Source: Parvicella tangerina (GTDB lineage: Bacteria > Bacteroidota > Bacteroidia > Flavobacteriales_D > Parvicellaceae). Taken from it: 64,000 nucleotides of DNA. Under the pieces are notes generated by a model that was not told the origin of the DNA, ran no database searches, and saw nothing but the letters and a program-made list of their open reading frames with translations. The translations under genes were made by a program, and so were the position numbers. Positions 53,812 through 63,251 of this stretch are shown one piece after another; position 1 is the stretch's first letter; each line of letters starts with the position of its first letter. Where the stretch lies: the NCBI RefSeq assembly GCF_907165195.1, contig NZ_OU015584.1, forward strand, positions 1,612,001 through 1,676,000, in the 5' to 3' direction.

Positions 53812-55569
53812 ATGAAGCATCTCAGACATCTCAATAAGTATTTCGTTAAATACAAGTGGCTGCTGCTTCTAGGTATTCTGTTTATTGCAGCAACAAACTT
53901 CTTCAAAGTGTTGATGCCCCAAACTTTTGGAGCCATAGCTGACCTAATCGAGAACCAGATGAAAGCGGCTACCTCGAAAGACCCTGATGCTGTTTTTTAT
54001 GAAGGGCTATCCTTGTTCGGTATTTTTCTGGGCTATGCGCTCATTAACACGTTTTTTCTTTTTCTCACCAGGCAAACGATTATTGTAATGTCAAGGTTGA
54101 TTGAGTATGATCTCAAAAATGAAATTTACGACAAGTATCAGAAGTTAAGTTATTCGTTTTATAAAGTCAATAGCACAGGTGATGTAATGAACAGGATTAG
54201 CGAAGACGTTAATCATACCAGAATGTACCTCGGACCTGCTGTGATGTATACAATAAATGTATTCTTTCTCTTTCTGTTTGTTATTTATTTCATGATTGAG
54301 AAGAATGCAGAGTTGACATTGTACGTATTGGCTCCTTTACCAGTGATGTCTTACATTATTTTTAAAGTAAGTAGCAGGATCAACAAGAAAAGTGAAGCGG
54401 TTCAAAAGAAGCAGTCGGCTTTATCTACATTTGTTCAGGAAACATTTAGTGGGATTAGGGTCTTGAAAGCTTTTGGTAGAGAGCAGCATTTTGATCAGGA
54501 ATTTGATACAGAAGCGGAAAATTATAAACGAGCTTCTCTAAGTTTGGCGTGGACCAACTCATTATTTATTCCAACCATTGTTGGACTTATTGGTCTGAGT
54601 ACGATTATCACCATTTACGTAGGTGGGACTAAAGTAATAGGAGGAACACTTGATATCGGAGATATTACAGAGTTTATGATTTACGTCAATTTTCTCACAT
54701 GGCCTTTTGCATCAATCGGTTGGGTTTCTTCGCTTATCCAGCGAGCTGCGGCTTCACAGAAGCGGATTAATGAATTCTTACATACGGAAATAGAGGTTCA
54801 AGAAGTTGAGCACCCTGTAGATGAACCTATTCGTTCAATTACGTTTGATAATGTTTCGTTTACTTACCCAAATACTGGAATTCAAGCCTTGAACGGAATC
54901 TCCTTTACAATCAAACAGGGCCAAACACTTGCGATTACTGGACGAACTGGGAGCGGGAAATCGACTTGTGCAGCACTGCTCGAAAGACTTTTTGATGTTT
55001 CTGATGGACGTGTCATGATCAACGGACACGATATAAAGGACATGAGCATTGAAGGGTATAGAAAACGGATCGGCTATGTCCCTCAGGAGGTTTTTCTTTT
55101 TTCGGATACAATTAGAAATAATATTGCTTTTGGTTTAGATCATGACGTAGATGATGATGTAATCATTAAAGCAGCTACGGATGCTCATATTCACCACAAT
55201 ATTGAGCAATTCGAAAATGGATATGATACGAAGGTTGGAGAGCGCGGAATCACTTTATCAGGAGGACAGAAGCAACGAGTCTCAATAGCAAGGGCGATTA
55301 TCCGAAAGCCTGAGGTTCTAATATTTGACGATTGTTTGTCTGCTGTTGATACCGAAACGGAAGAGGTGATCTTAGGAAACCTTCAAAGTATTATGCACGG
55401 CAGAATTAATGTTATTATTGGTCATAGAATCTCTTCGCTGATGAAAGCGGATAAGATCATTGTATTGGATGAAGGTAGAGTAGTAGAGGAAGGTGATCAT
55501 TATTCTCTAATGGAGTTGAACGGATGGTATGCAGAAACCTATCAGCAACAATTGATTGAAGAGGAGTAA
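53812..55569 (+). CDS. ABC exporter, fused membrane and ATPase domains
   Basis: A 585-aa half-transporter. Six membrane helices (about 20-320) are followed by the ATPase domain: Walker A GRTGSGKST (about 379-387), Q-loop YVPQEVFLFSD, signature LSGGQKQR, and Walker B VLIFDDCLSAVD. The residue after the Walker B Asp is Asp, not the usual catalytic Glu. This substitution is known from the degenerate site of heterodimeric exporters, so it may pair with another half-transporter elsewhere. Substrate unknown. Confidence 0.94.
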   Translation: MKHLRHLNKYFVKYKWLLLLGILFIAATNFFKVLMPQTFGAIADLIENQMKAATSKDPDAVFYEGLSLFGIFLGYALINTFFLFLTRQTIIVMSRLIEYDLKNEIYDKYQKLSYSFYKVNSTGDVMNRISEDVNHTRMYLGPAVMYTINVFFLFLFVIYFMIEKNAELTLYVLAPLPVMSYIIFKVSSRINKKSEAVQKKQSALSTFVQETFSGIRVLKAFGREQHFDQEFDTEAENYKRASLSLAWTNSLFIPTIVGLIGLSTIITIYVGGTKVIGGTLDIGDITEFMIYVNFLTWPFASIGWVSSLIQRAAASQKRINEFLHTEIEVQEVEHPVDEPIRSITFDNVSFTYPNTGIQALNGISFTIKQGQTLAITGRTGSGKSTCAALLERLFDVSDGRVMINGHDIKDMSIEGYRKRIGYVPQEVFLFSDTIRNNIAFGLDHDVDDDVIIKAATDAHIHHNIEQFENGYDTKVGERGITLSGGQKQRVSIARAIIRKPEVLIFDDCLSAVDTETEEVILGNLQSIMHGRINVIIGHRISSLMKADKIIVLDEGRVVEEGDHYSLMELNGWYAETYQQQLIEEE

Positions 55570-55607
55570 AATTTCTAATATTTTTATTAACTTAATGGCA
55601 AATAATT

Positions 55608-55615
55608 TATATTTG
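55608..55615 (+). promoter_or_regulatory. -7 box of the PUR-domain gene
   Basis: Exact TATATTTG, 51 bases before the ATG at 55667. Confidence 0.55.
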
Positions 55616-55666
55616 TTATACTAATTTAAGTTAGACTACTGAACAACTGAAAAAATTACTTGTCTT

Positions 55667-56029
55667 ATGAATGATGAAAATGGTGCTGGAGGTTACAGAG
55701 ATGAAATCTATTCAAAGTCGGTGAGAGCGGGTAAAAGAACCTACTTTTTCGATATTAAATCTACCCGGGGTGGAGATCTTTATGTAACGATTACCGAGAG
55801 TAAAAAGAAATTTAATGCAGACGGAAAGTTCTATTTTGAAAAGCATAAGATTTTCTTGTACAAAGAGGATTTTGAGAAATTTTCTGATGGTTTAAATGAG
55901 GTGATTAGTGAAATTGACCGACTGAAAGCAACAGGTGATTATCCAGCAGCTAATGAGTCTTACACTGGTGGAGACAATAACTCTGATGAAGGAAGCGGTA
56001 GTGTAGATGTAAGTTTTGAAGATTTATAA
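55667..56029 (+). CDS. PUR-domain nucleic acid-binding protein (DUF3276)
   Basis: A 120-aa protein. EIYSKSVRAGKRTYFFDIKSTRGGDLYVTITESKK (about 13-47) and FEKHKIFLYKEDFEKFSDGL (about 57-76) match the bacterial PUR-repeat family (DUF3276), whose Borrelia member binds DNA/RNA as a dimer. The C-terminal 30 residues are an acidic, Gly/Ser-rich tail. Common in Bacteroidota and spirochaetes. A strong terminator follows. Confidence 0.92.
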   Translation: MNDENGAGGYRDEIYSKSVRAGKRTYFFDIKSTRGGDLYVTITESKKKFNADGKFYFEKHKIFLYKEDFEKFSDGLNEVISEIDRLKATGDYPAANESYTGGDNNSDEGSGSVDVSFEDL

Positions 56030-56050
56030 TTAAAATCAAAATACTAAGAG

Positions 56051-56078
56051 AAAAGGGAGCCATTGGCTCCCTTTTTTG
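56051..56078 (+). terminator. Rho-independent terminator between convergent genes
   Basis: AAAAGGGAGCC, loop ATT, GGCTCCCTTTTTT: a perfect 9-bp or longer stem with a T run on the plus strand. It is flanked by A residues on the other side, so it may serve both the PUR-domain gene and the minus-strand porP-like gene. Confidence 0.88.
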
Positions 56079-56107
56079 TTGCTATAATCAAGTATAAAAG
56101 TCGTTGC

Positions 56108-57076
56108 TTAAAATTTATTTTTGATAGATTCTCCCTTGTCATCGTTTTTGTTTTTTCCCTCTCCATCTTCAATGAGGCCTTCTTTTTCTTTGGCAGGAAT
56201 AACCATTTTTAACATGATTTCATGTGACCCTCCAGTGCTACTTCCGAACCCGGACTTGCCAAAATCATAAGCATAGTTAATCTGAAATTTGTCTTTGATC
56301 TTTGCTCCAACATTAGCCAACACGCCTACTCCTTCTCGATACCCCAACCCTAAGATCAGGGTTTTATTGAATTCGAAGTTGGCGAAAATATCAAATTGAC
56401 TAGAAGCTTTAGACCTTCTGTAGAACACAGTAGGTATAGCTCTAATAGATTCATTGATTTTTGAATCGTAGCTTAGGTAGATGTTCAGATGAGATTGCAG
56501 ATTATAGTTGGTCTCAAAAGAAGGTGTCTGAACTTCCATTCTTGGTTGTAACAACTGTGGTGTGTTAACCCCTAATCTAAACTCTTTAAAAGTGATCAAT
56601 GTTCCAAATTCTGCATCGAAAAGAACACCAGAAGTATTACCACTAACTAAAATCTCATCAGAATAATCATCCGCAACAATATCGTTCGGGGCAATAGTGC
56701 TTTGTTTTGCACCTACTCCAAGACCGAATGATAACTTAAAGTCTTTGGCTAATTTTAAGTGGTAAGCGTAGCTTAACTTCGCATCAACATTCTTGATGAA
56801 AGCCATCTCGTCATAAATCACAACACCACCTATTCCCATTTTTTTATTCAAGGCAGTGTACCCAGATAGCCATGAAGTCGTTGGAGTTCCAGAGATTCCA
56901 GTCCACTGTTTTCTAAAAGAAAGACTGATGTCTGTAACATTATTGTATCCAGCCTCAGCAGGGTTAACTAAAATAGGATTGTAAGGAAACAAGGAGCTTA
57001 GTTGAGTCTGTTGACCTAAATAAGCATTTGTAATTAATGCACATCCTATAAGTATGGTATGTTTAATAAATTTCAT
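56108..57076 (-). CDS. PorP/SprF-family type IX secretion membrane protein
   Basis: A 322-aa outer-membrane protein. Signal peptide LIGCALITNAYLGQQ. The opening LSSLFPYNPILVNPAEAGYN and FRKQWTGISGTPTTSWLSGY are hallmarks of PorP/SprF. Such proteins pair with specific type B T9SS cargo and help attach it at the surface. It lies 14 bp after the HYR-repeat type B cargo gene, forming the expected two-gene unit. The C-terminus has an unusual acidic/basic tail (KEKEGLIEDGEGKNKNDDKG). Confidence 0.94.
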   Translation of the reverse strand: MKFIKHTILIGCALITNAYLGQQTQLSSLFPYNPILVNPAEAGYNNVTDISLSFRKQWTGISGTPTTSWLSGYTALNKKMGIGGVVIYDEMAFIKNVDAKLSYAYHLKLAKDFKLSFGLGVGAKQSTIAPNDIVADDYSDEILVSGNTSGVLFDAEFGTLITFKEFRLGVNTPQLLQPRMEVQTPSFETNYNLQSHLNIYLSYDSKINESIRAIPTVFYRRSKASSQFDIFANFEFNKTLILGLGYREGVGVLANVGAKIKDKFQINYAYDFGKSGFGSSTGGSHEIMLKMVIPAKEKEGLIEDGEGKNKNDDKGESIKNKF

Positions 57077-57090
57077 AATCGGTTTAATGC

Positions 57091-59886
57091 TTATCTCATT
57101 AATAAAATAGATCCGTTAATGTCATCTTGTGTATCACAAGATATTTTATAGAAATAGGTCCCATCAGGCATCTCAGTGCCGTTCGAGTTCTTTCCGTCCC
57201 ACTGATTGTTGTAGGCATTAGATTTCCAGACTAGTTTACCCCACCTGTCGTAGATCGTTACATTGCAACCACTAATTAATGAAGGCTTAGACATGTTCCA
57301 GGTATCATTTTTTCCATCTCCGTTAGGAGATAAGAAGTTATTGATTGTTTGTTCTAGAATTTGATCTACAAAAACAGTTATTTCACTGGATGATGAACAA
57401 CCTTGATAGCTGATTGCTGAAAGTGTATAGGTAACCGTTGAATTCGGACTTACCCAAGGAGAAGTTGTTGTATCTCCATTCATATTATAAACTGGGCTCC
57501 AAGTGAAGATAGAGTCATTAGAAATTGCAGCCATTATTTGAACCGAATCACCTTCCTCAATAAGGATGTCATCTGGTAAGATGATTTCTGGAGTAGGGTA
57601 TACTTCTATATTAAACGAACAGGTTGTGGTGTTTCCTACATCGTCTGTCGCAGTATATTCTAGTGTCGTAATTCCTGTAGGGAAAGTATCGCCAGAAGAC
57701 AGTCCAGTTGCATCCGTTTGCGCTACTGAGACTAAACCACAATCATCAGTTGCTACTGGTGTTGTATAAGTGAATGTGCTATCACAAGAAGCTAAGTCGG
57801 TAGGACAAGAAATTGCAGGGGGGGTGACATCATCAGGTTGGGTTTGAACCGAACAAGTACTTGTATTTCCTGATGCATCTGTAACCGTAATGGCAACTGT
57901 GTTAATACCTGATACGGTTGTTCCAGAAGATGGCGTTTGTGCATAAGTTGGACTAGCATCGCACAAATCACTAAAAGTGACTAGCGAACTTAAGTCAGGA
58001 ATCGCATACTGGCAGTTCCCAGAAATCGCTACAGATTGAGTACCTGGACAAGTTACGTCTGGGCTGGTGGTGTCAGCAACCGTTATGGTAAATGAACAGG
58101 ATGATTGATTACCAGCCGCATCTTCAGCAAACAAACTAATGCTTTGCTGGGTACCAATCCCTGAAATAACGGTTCCCGCAACAGGTGTCTGACTAAAAAT
58201 TACGCTACCACAATTATCTGAAGGGTTTACAACAGTATCGTAGGAAGGAATAATATATTCACAATTTGAATTTGCAGGAACTGAAGGATTTGAGAGACAG
58301 CTGAGGTCTGGAGAAACATTATCTTCAACGGTGATATCAAAACTACACGTGCTGCTGTTTCCCGCATCATCAGATATCGTTAAGGTGATAGGGTAGGTTG
58401 CACCTGCAGGTAACAGAGTACCAACCGATTCTGATTGGGTAATAGAAAAAGACGAAGAACAATTGTCTGTAGCAAAAACACTGGAAGAAAAGTCTACTAC
58501 TTCGTAATCACAAGATGTTGAGCCTGTACTTACGGTCATGTCAGATGGACAGGTAACTACGTTTGGGCTTGTTGTATCTACAGTAATTACATTCATGATA
58601 CAAGTTTCCGAATTGCTCGAAATATCGGTAGCTGTGTAGAACACATTTGTTATTGTTTCTCCAGAAATTACACTCCCTGGTGCAGGAACTTGAGATGTTG
58701 AAATGGATGAGCAGTTTTCGCTTACACCAACAAAAGTGAATAAATTCGGCATAATTAATTCGCAATTATGATCAACATAGAGCGTGGTGTCTTTACAATT
58801 GGTGAAGACGGGAGCAAGGGTATCTATTAATGTAACTTCAAATGAACAAACGGAAGAGTTGCCCGCTACATCACTTCCTGTCATCGAAACAAAATAGGAA
58901 GTATTGAACCCAGACAATTTGCTGCCTACGGCTGGTGACTGAGAAAAACTTACACTAGGATCACAGTTGTCTACGGCACTTGCAAACGGAGCGAAGTCGG
59001 CAACTAAATAATCACAGTTAGCATCCACACCAACAATAGTATCGTTTGGACAGGTTATGGAAGGCGCTGTTATATCGTTACTAACTACAGTAAAGAGACA
59101 TGAGTCAATATTGCCGTTAACATCTTCGGCATAAATAACTACATCTTCTGAAGTTGTAAAAGTTGTTCCACTAACGGGTGATTGTGTTACAGTAGGGTTA
59201 CCATCGCAATTATCTAGTACAGAGACTAAAGCCGTATAATCCTGAAGTACAGCTTGGCATCCCGTTGTGATTGGCTCAGTTATGGTGCCAGGGCAACTGG
59301 AAATAACCGGTGCAAGTGTGTCAACAAGCGTGATGTCAAAGTTGACAGAAATAAAGTTACCAGTAGAATCATAAGCATCCAAAACAATATTGACAGTAGT
59401 ACCTACTCCACTAATTGTTGTTCCTGCAACAGGAGTTTGATAAACCGTATCCATGGTACAATTATCAAATATGGATACATAGGAGGGGTCATCTGGAAAG
59501 TAGGGAATAGCAAATTCACAATTGTTGTCGGTATATACATCAAAAGCTGAAGAGACTAAGTTTGCAGTTGGACTCTGGAAATCATTTACGTTGATCATGA
59601 AGGAGCAAGTAGAACTGTCTACACCGTTAGATATCGTATACTCAATTGTGTAACTACCAATTGGGAAAAAACTTCCAGAAGTATACCCAGAATTGTCGGA
59701 TTGATAAATAGTTGTACCCGAACAATTAGAGGCACATGTTGGAATGGTGTAGTTAATAATGGCTCCGCAATTACCGTTACTGTTGTTTGCATTAATATCT
59801 ACAGGGCAATTTAGCGTAGGAGTTTGCGCAAAAACGCCTAAATAAGCAAAAGATGCGGCAATAAAAGTTAGTAGTTGTATTTTCAT
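57091..59886 (-). CDS. HYR-repeat surface protein with gliding-motility (T9SS type B) C-terminus
   Basis: A 931-aa secreted protein. Signal peptide LLTFIAASFAYLGVFAQ. About eight HYR-type beta-sandwich repeats of 75-85 aa follow, each starting like DTLAPVISSCPG or DTTSPDVTCPGT and ending CSFxITV, with paired cysteines and DNC motifs. The last 85 residues (NNFLSPNGDGKNDTWNMS, VTIYDRWGKLVWKS, PDGTYFYKISC) are the CHU_C/type B sorting domain. With its PorP/SprF partner it is probably an adhesin or motility-related surface fibre. Confidence 0.94.
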   Translation of the reverse strand: MKIQLLTFIAASFAYLGVFAQTPTLNCPVDINANNSNGNCGAIINYTIPTCASNCSGTTIYQSDNSGYTSGSFFPIGSYTIEYTISNGVDSSTCSFMINVNDFQSPTANLVSSAFDVYTDNNCEFAIPYFPDDPSYVSIFDNCTMDTVYQTPVAGTTISGVGTTVNIVLDAYDSTGNFISVNFDITLVDTLAPVISSCPGTITEPITTGCQAVLQDYTALVSVLDNCDGNPTVTQSPVSGTTFTTSEDVVIYAEDVNGNIDSCLFTVVSNDITAPSITCPNDTIVGVDANCDYLVADFAPFASAVDNCDPSVSFSQSPAVGSKLSGFNTSYFVSMTGSDVAGNSSVCSFEVTLIDTLAPVFTNCKDTTLYVDHNCELIMPNLFTFVGVSENCSSISTSQVPAPGSVISGETITNVFYTATDISSNSETCIMNVITVDTTSPNVVTCPSDMTVSTGSTSCDYEVVDFSSSVFATDNCSSSFSITQSESVGTLLPAGATYPITLTISDDAGNSSTCSFDITVEDNVSPDLSCLSNPSVPANSNCEYIIPSYDTVVNPSDNCGSVIFSQTPVAGTVISGIGTQQSISLFAEDAAGNQSSCSFTITVADTTSPDVTCPGTQSVAISGNCQYAIPDLSSLVTFSDLCDASPTYAQTPSSGTTVSGINTVAITVTDASGNTSTCSVQTQPDDVTPPAISCPTDLASCDSTFTYTTPVATDDCGLVSVAQTDATGLSSGDTFPTGITTLEYTATDDVGNTTTCSFNIEVYPTPEIILPDDILIEEGDSVQIMAAISNDSIFTWSPVYNMNGDTTTSPWVSPNSTVTYTLSAISYQGCSSSSEITVFVDQILEQTINNFLSPNGDGKNDTWNMSKPSLISGCNVTIYDRWGKLVWKSNAYNNQWDGKNSNGTEMPDGTYFYKISCDTQDDINGSILLMR

Positions 59887-59975
59887 TAACTCAGTGTTTA
59901 ACGGGCTAAAAGTAGCTATTTTTTGACCGCAAACAAAAGAATTAATTGATGTGCAACATCAGTTCAATGATGAAC

Positions 59976-60512
59976 TTACAGAAAATCTAGCTTGATTGAC
60001 TTCAGTTTAGAGATGTAGGTTTTGCTTGTTGCGTATCCTACTTTTTTCAGAAATGTGTAGTAGTCACCCCCCTTGTATCTTTTGTCTTGCCATTTTTTGT
60101 AATATTTAACAGCTTCAACCCAATTGTTAAATTCCAGATACTTTTTCTTATAACGAAACCCAAAAATGTTGTTGTGTTCTAATGAACAATACTTGCAGCC
60201 GTACCAACCAGTTTCCAATATGGACTGTCTTAACACAATTTCAGGATGCCTGATTTCAAATTTCTCCAATTGAGCATAAACATTTTCTGGCGTTAACTCA
60301 GGCACAGCATCAACAAAAATTGGTCCAGCAGAAATAGCTGAGATCTTTACTGAAGCATTGAAAGAGGATACGGTTAGACCCAAACTAAGAAGGCCCATAA
60401 CGAAAATTGATCGTCTAATTTTAGAGATCTTTTTTCGCAATAACCTCATAGCTAAGTCATTGCTAGAAAACTCTTCCTTTCGATTTATTTTTCGTTTGGC
60501 TGTCTTTCTCAT
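59976..60512 (-). CDS. Glucosaminidase-domain protein (FlgJ/LytD-like)
   Basis: A 178-aa protein with a basic N-terminus, one membrane helix (SIFVMGLLSLGLTVSSF, about 36-52) and a glucosaminidase domain (about 75-178): PEIVLRQSILETGWYGC contains the catalytic Glu, and NNIFGFRYKKKYLEFNNWVEAVKYY follows. It would cut N-acetylglucosaminyl bonds in peptidoglycan. The domain is the short Bacteroidota form. It is probably anchored in the inner membrane with the enzyme outside. Confidence 0.9.
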   Translation of the reverse strand: MRKTAKRKINRKEEFSSNDLAMRLLRKKISKIRRSIFVMGLLSLGLTVSSFNASVKISAISAGPIFVDAVPELTPENVYAQLEKFEIRHPEIVLRQSILETGWYGCKYCSLEHNNIFGFRYKKKYLEFNNWVEAVKYYKKWQDKRYKGGDYYTFLKKVGYATSKTYISKLKSIKLDFL

Positions 60513-60532
60513 TAGTTTTGAAAAATGGGCTG

Positions 60533-60540
60533 CAAAGGTA
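60533..60540 (-). promoter_or_regulatory. -7 box of the glucosaminidase gene
   Basis: Exact TACCTTTG on the minus strand, 20 bases before the ATG at 60512. Confidence 0.55.
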
Positions 60541-60644
60541 CGTCTTTTTTTAAAAATGGAGTTTTTTTTAGTGGTTTTTGACGAATGGTATGTTTTTCAA
60601 GATTAAAATTGATTCAGATCAGATTAATTGGCTCAATTATTGGT

Positions 60645-60652
60645 TACTTTTG
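60645..60652 (+). promoter_or_regulatory. -7 box of the secreted protein gene at 60677
   Basis: Exact TACTTTTG, 24 bases before the ATG. An A-rich leader (ATTAAAAAAAAATTAAA) precedes the start codon, a favourable context in Bacteroidota. Confidence 0.6.
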
Positions 60653-60676
60653 TAAAACCATTAAAAAAAAATTAAA

Positions 60677-61480
60677 ATGAAAACGCTTATACTTTCTGGA
60701 ATGGCTGCGATAGGTATCCTAGCTACTGGATTTGTGGCAACGTATACTCCACCTGTTGCAGATAACTATACAGTCATCAAAGTCGATGGAAAAATTACGT
60801 ATGTTAAGAACGGCAAAGACCTGATTACGGGAGATTTGTTTGAGAGTAATGAAAAACTTAAGTTCGCCACTCAAGAGTCAAGAGCAGCGGTGATTAGTTC
60901 GATTAGTGGTCGTTTTGTGTTGACTCCAGACCCGAAAGGAGGTGAGGCTGCCAACTTATTACCAGCTATGAGCAACGTGGCAACTAGAAGCGGAGCTTTG
61001 ATTAATGCACTGGATTTGAAGAATCATTTTTCTGAGAATTATTTGTTGTTAGACGAGATGGAGCTGAAGATCAACAGTGAAGTCTATCCAATGAATAATA
61101 ATAACTTCTTCTACCTACAATATGAGATGAATGGAGAAGTAATTCCTAAAAAACTAGATTTTACAGAGGACAGACTAGAATTGACAGCTGCTGAAATTTA
61201 TACAATAGACGGAAAGCCGCAACCGATTCCCGCAGAGAAAGAAATGTCTCTGTATTACAGAGATAACGCAAACAAGAAAAGCACTAAAATTAGTGAGTTT
61301 ACGCTGGTTGTTCCAAAATCAGATGTGCTTAAAGTAGAATTGGAAGTGATCTTAGGGGAGCTTAAGTCTAAGAGTGATGAGCAAATCCGTTCAGAAATTA
61401 CTGCTTACATGTACGAGTTTTACGGTAAACCTCAAAAAGAGAATCTTGAAGATTGGCTTTCCAAAAATATGTCTCTTTAA
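60677..61480 (+). CDS. Secreted hypothetical protein
   Basis: A 267-aa protein with a signal peptide (LILSGMAAIGILATGFVA). The first part (YTVIKVDGKITYVKNGKDLITGDLFESNEKLKFA, about 31-64) resembles a FecR-like or SH3-like strand pattern with a 'K-V-x-G-K-I' opening, as in proteins that read or bind polymers. The C-terminal part is helical (VELEVILGELKSKSDEQIRSEITAYMYEFYG). I do not recognise a family. The next gene starts 41 bp later on the same strand. Confidence 0.75.
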   Translation: MKTLILSGMAAIGILATGFVATYTPPVADNYTVIKVDGKITYVKNGKDLITGDLFESNEKLKFATQESRAAVISSISGRFVLTPDPKGGEAANLLPAMSNVATRSGALINALDLKNHFSENYLLLDEMELKINSEVYPMNNNNFFYLQYEMNGEVIPKKLDFTEDRLELTAAEIYTIDGKPQPIPAEKEMSLYYRDNANKKSTKISEFTLVVPKSDVLKVELEVILGELKSKSDEQIRSEITAYMYEFYGKPQKENLEDWLSKNMSL

Positions 61481-61521
61481 GGTGGCATGACCTTTGCGGT
61501 TGTTTTGTAAAAGCAACCCTT

Positions 61522-61761
61522 ATGGAACTCGTTAGAACTAAATTACAGCATTACAATATTGAATGGGATGGTCCAATTATCTTTTTGAAAGATGATACGG
61601 TAACCATCCTTTCTCCTTTTAGAATTCTACAACTGATTGAAAACACTTCAAGCAAAGTAAGAGCAAAAGTCTATCAGACTTTAACTAATCTTACTTCTCG
61701 AGAGGAGGTATTGTCTTATCTTGAAAAACTTGGAAATAGATTATTAACGATCAAGCTATAG
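61522..61761 (+). CDS. Small hypothetical protein
   Basis: A 79-aa protein beginning MELVRTKLQHYNIEWDGPII. The frame is open 23 codons upstream across the previous gene's end, but the ATG at 61522 gives a compact soluble protein and no overlap. It is a mixed strand/helix domain of unknown function. Its last 11 bases overlap the convergent VOC gene. Confidence 0.68.
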   Translation: MELVRTKLQHYNIEWDGPIIFLKDDTVTILSPFRILQLIENTSSKVRAKVYQTLTNLTSREEVLSYLEKLGNRLLTIKL

Positions 61762-62134
61762 GTCGTTTATCCATTCGGGCAATAGCTATTCTGTTTCCAG
61801 CAGGGTCTCTAAAGAGTATGCCCATTTTATTCCAATATGGATTTACAGCCGACTCTAGTTGGATATTTTCGGAGTAGAGTTTCTTTTTTAGGTTTTGAAT
61901 CTCATCGTCACTCAAGTAAAAAACCAATAAATCATCTTCATCATACTGGCTTCTTGACTTCCTGTCGGAAGTGGTGAATTCTAACTCCCAATCGTTTTCT
62001 GGTTTTCCTAGGAATACACCATCATAACCGTCATGGTTTTCAAATTCTCCAATTACTTCTAAACCTAAAATTTCGTGATAAAATTTTGTAATGATTTCAA
62101 GACTATGGGTGTGTCTGGCTACTCTCAATTTCAT
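61751..62134 (-). CDS. VOC-family (glyoxalase-like) protein
   Basis: A 127-aa single VOC domain. RVARHTHSLEIITKFYHEILGLEVIGEF opens the first beta-alpha-beta-beta-beta unit, and KMGILFRDPAGNRIAIAR closes the second (metal-ligand positions His about 8 and the C-terminal strand). VOC proteins include glyoxalases, dioxygenases and resistance proteins; this one cannot be assigned further. Confidence 0.9.
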   Translation of the reverse strand: MKLRVARHTHSLEIITKFYHEILGLEVIGEFENHDGYDGVFLGKPENDWELEFTTSDRKSRSQYDEDDLLVFYLSDDEIQNLKKKLYSENIQLESAVNPYWNKMGILFRDPAGNRIAIARMDKRPIA

Positions 62135-62192
62135 TGAAACAGTGATTGCTCTGGTAAATTGTTAACTAATTCATTGAATGTTTAAAACGAAT

Positions 62193-62200
62193 CAAATGTA
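62193..62200 (-). promoter_or_regulatory. -7 box of the VOC-family gene
   Basis: Exact TACATTTG on the minus strand, 58 bases before the ATG at 62134. Confidence 0.5.
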
Positions 62201-62225
62201 AGTAATACTAACCTAAAACTTTGGC

Positions 62226-62233
62226 TAATTTTG
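62226..62233 (+). promoter_or_regulatory. -7 box of the nrnA-gldI cluster
   Basis: Exact TAATTTTG, 16 bases before the ATG at 62250. Confidence 0.55.
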
Positions 62234-62249
62234 TGTGAAAATAAGATCA

Positions 62250-63251
62250 ATGAAGAATACTTTCGAAGAGGTGGAGAGAAAACTAGTGAATGCTAGTTCG
62301 GTCGTAATTACAAGTCACCAGTCTCCCGATGGAGATGCCGTTGGCTCTAGTTTAGCACTTTACCACTACCTGTTGAAAAAAGGGATAAAGGTAGCGGTAA
62401 TTCTTCCAGATAAATTTCCGCCATTTTTGAAGTGGATGGGTGGAACTGAGCAAATTAAAACATTTGATGAGGATCCAGCGTCTTGCAATCATCTAATTGA
62501 TCAGGCAGATGTTCTTTTCATTTTAGACTATAATGATCCGAAAAGAGTAGGTGAAGATATGGGCAGGTCAATAACAAATAGCAGCGCATATAAAGTAATG
62601 ATTGATCACCATTTGAATCCAACCGATATGGCTAATTGGATGATGTCTGACACCAATTCCTGCAGTACGGCTCAGCTAATTTACGAGTTTGTCTGTGGTT
62701 TGCGAGATGAAGAGAAAATGGACAGTCAAATAGGTGAAGGGATTTATACGGGGTTGGTAACGGATTCAGGTTCGTTTAGATTTCCTTCGGTAGATGCCAG
62801 AACACATGAAATTGCTGCTGCCTTGATTCGTAAAGGGTTAAATCATAGTAGAATTCATGAAAGCTTGTTTGATGTTAACTCGTTAAATAGATTGAAACTC
62901 CTTGGTTATTCTCTTAGTGAAAAACTGAAAGTGTTACCGAATATCCCTGTTGCAGTTATATATTTATCTAAGAAAGAACTGGACGAGTTAGATAATCAAA
63001 AAGGGAGTACTGAAGGCTTAGTTAATTATGCTTTAAGTGTTGAAGGTATACAGATGGCAGCATTCATTAAAGAAGACGTGAATAAAGTTAAATTAAGCTT
63101 CAGGAGCAAAGGAGATGTTGCCGTGAACGAGTTTAGTGCAAAACATTTTAGTGGTGGAGGACATAAGAATGCAGCTGGAGGTGTCAGCTTTGATTCATTT
63201 GACGAAACCATAAAGAAATTTGAAAATGTGATCTATGAGTTTTGGAAGTAA
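62250..63251 (+). CDS. nrnA: DHH/DHHA1 phosphoesterase, NrnA-like
   Basis: A 333-aa enzyme of the bifunctional oligoribonuclease / pAp phosphatase family. N-terminal DHH motifs: ITSHQSPDGDAVGSSLAL (about 21-38), LFILDYNDPKRVG, MIDHHLNP (about 127-134). The C-terminal DHHA1 motif is SGGGHKNAAGG. It would degrade short RNA oligonucleotides and convert pAp to AMP. A GTG 15 bases upstream is less likely than the ATG at 62250. The FKBP lipoprotein gene overlaps its 3' end by 17 bp, a linkage known for gldI in flavobacteria. Confidence 0.93.
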   Translation: MKNTFEEVERKLVNASSVVITSHQSPDGDAVGSSLALYHYLLKKGIKVAVILPDKFPPFLKWMGGTEQIKTFDEDPASCNHLIDQADVLFILDYNDPKRVGEDMGRSITNSSAYKVMIDHHLNPTDMANWMMSDTNSCSTAQLIYEFVCGLRDEEKMDSQIGEGIYTGLVTDSGSFRFPSVDARTHEIAAALIRKGLNHSRIHESLFDVNSLNRLKLLGYSLSEKLKVLPNIPVAVIYLSKKELDELDNQKGSTEGLVNYALSVEGIQMAAFIKEDVNKVKLSFRSKGDVAVNEFSAKHFSGGGHKNAAGGVSFDSFDETIKKFENVIYEFWK

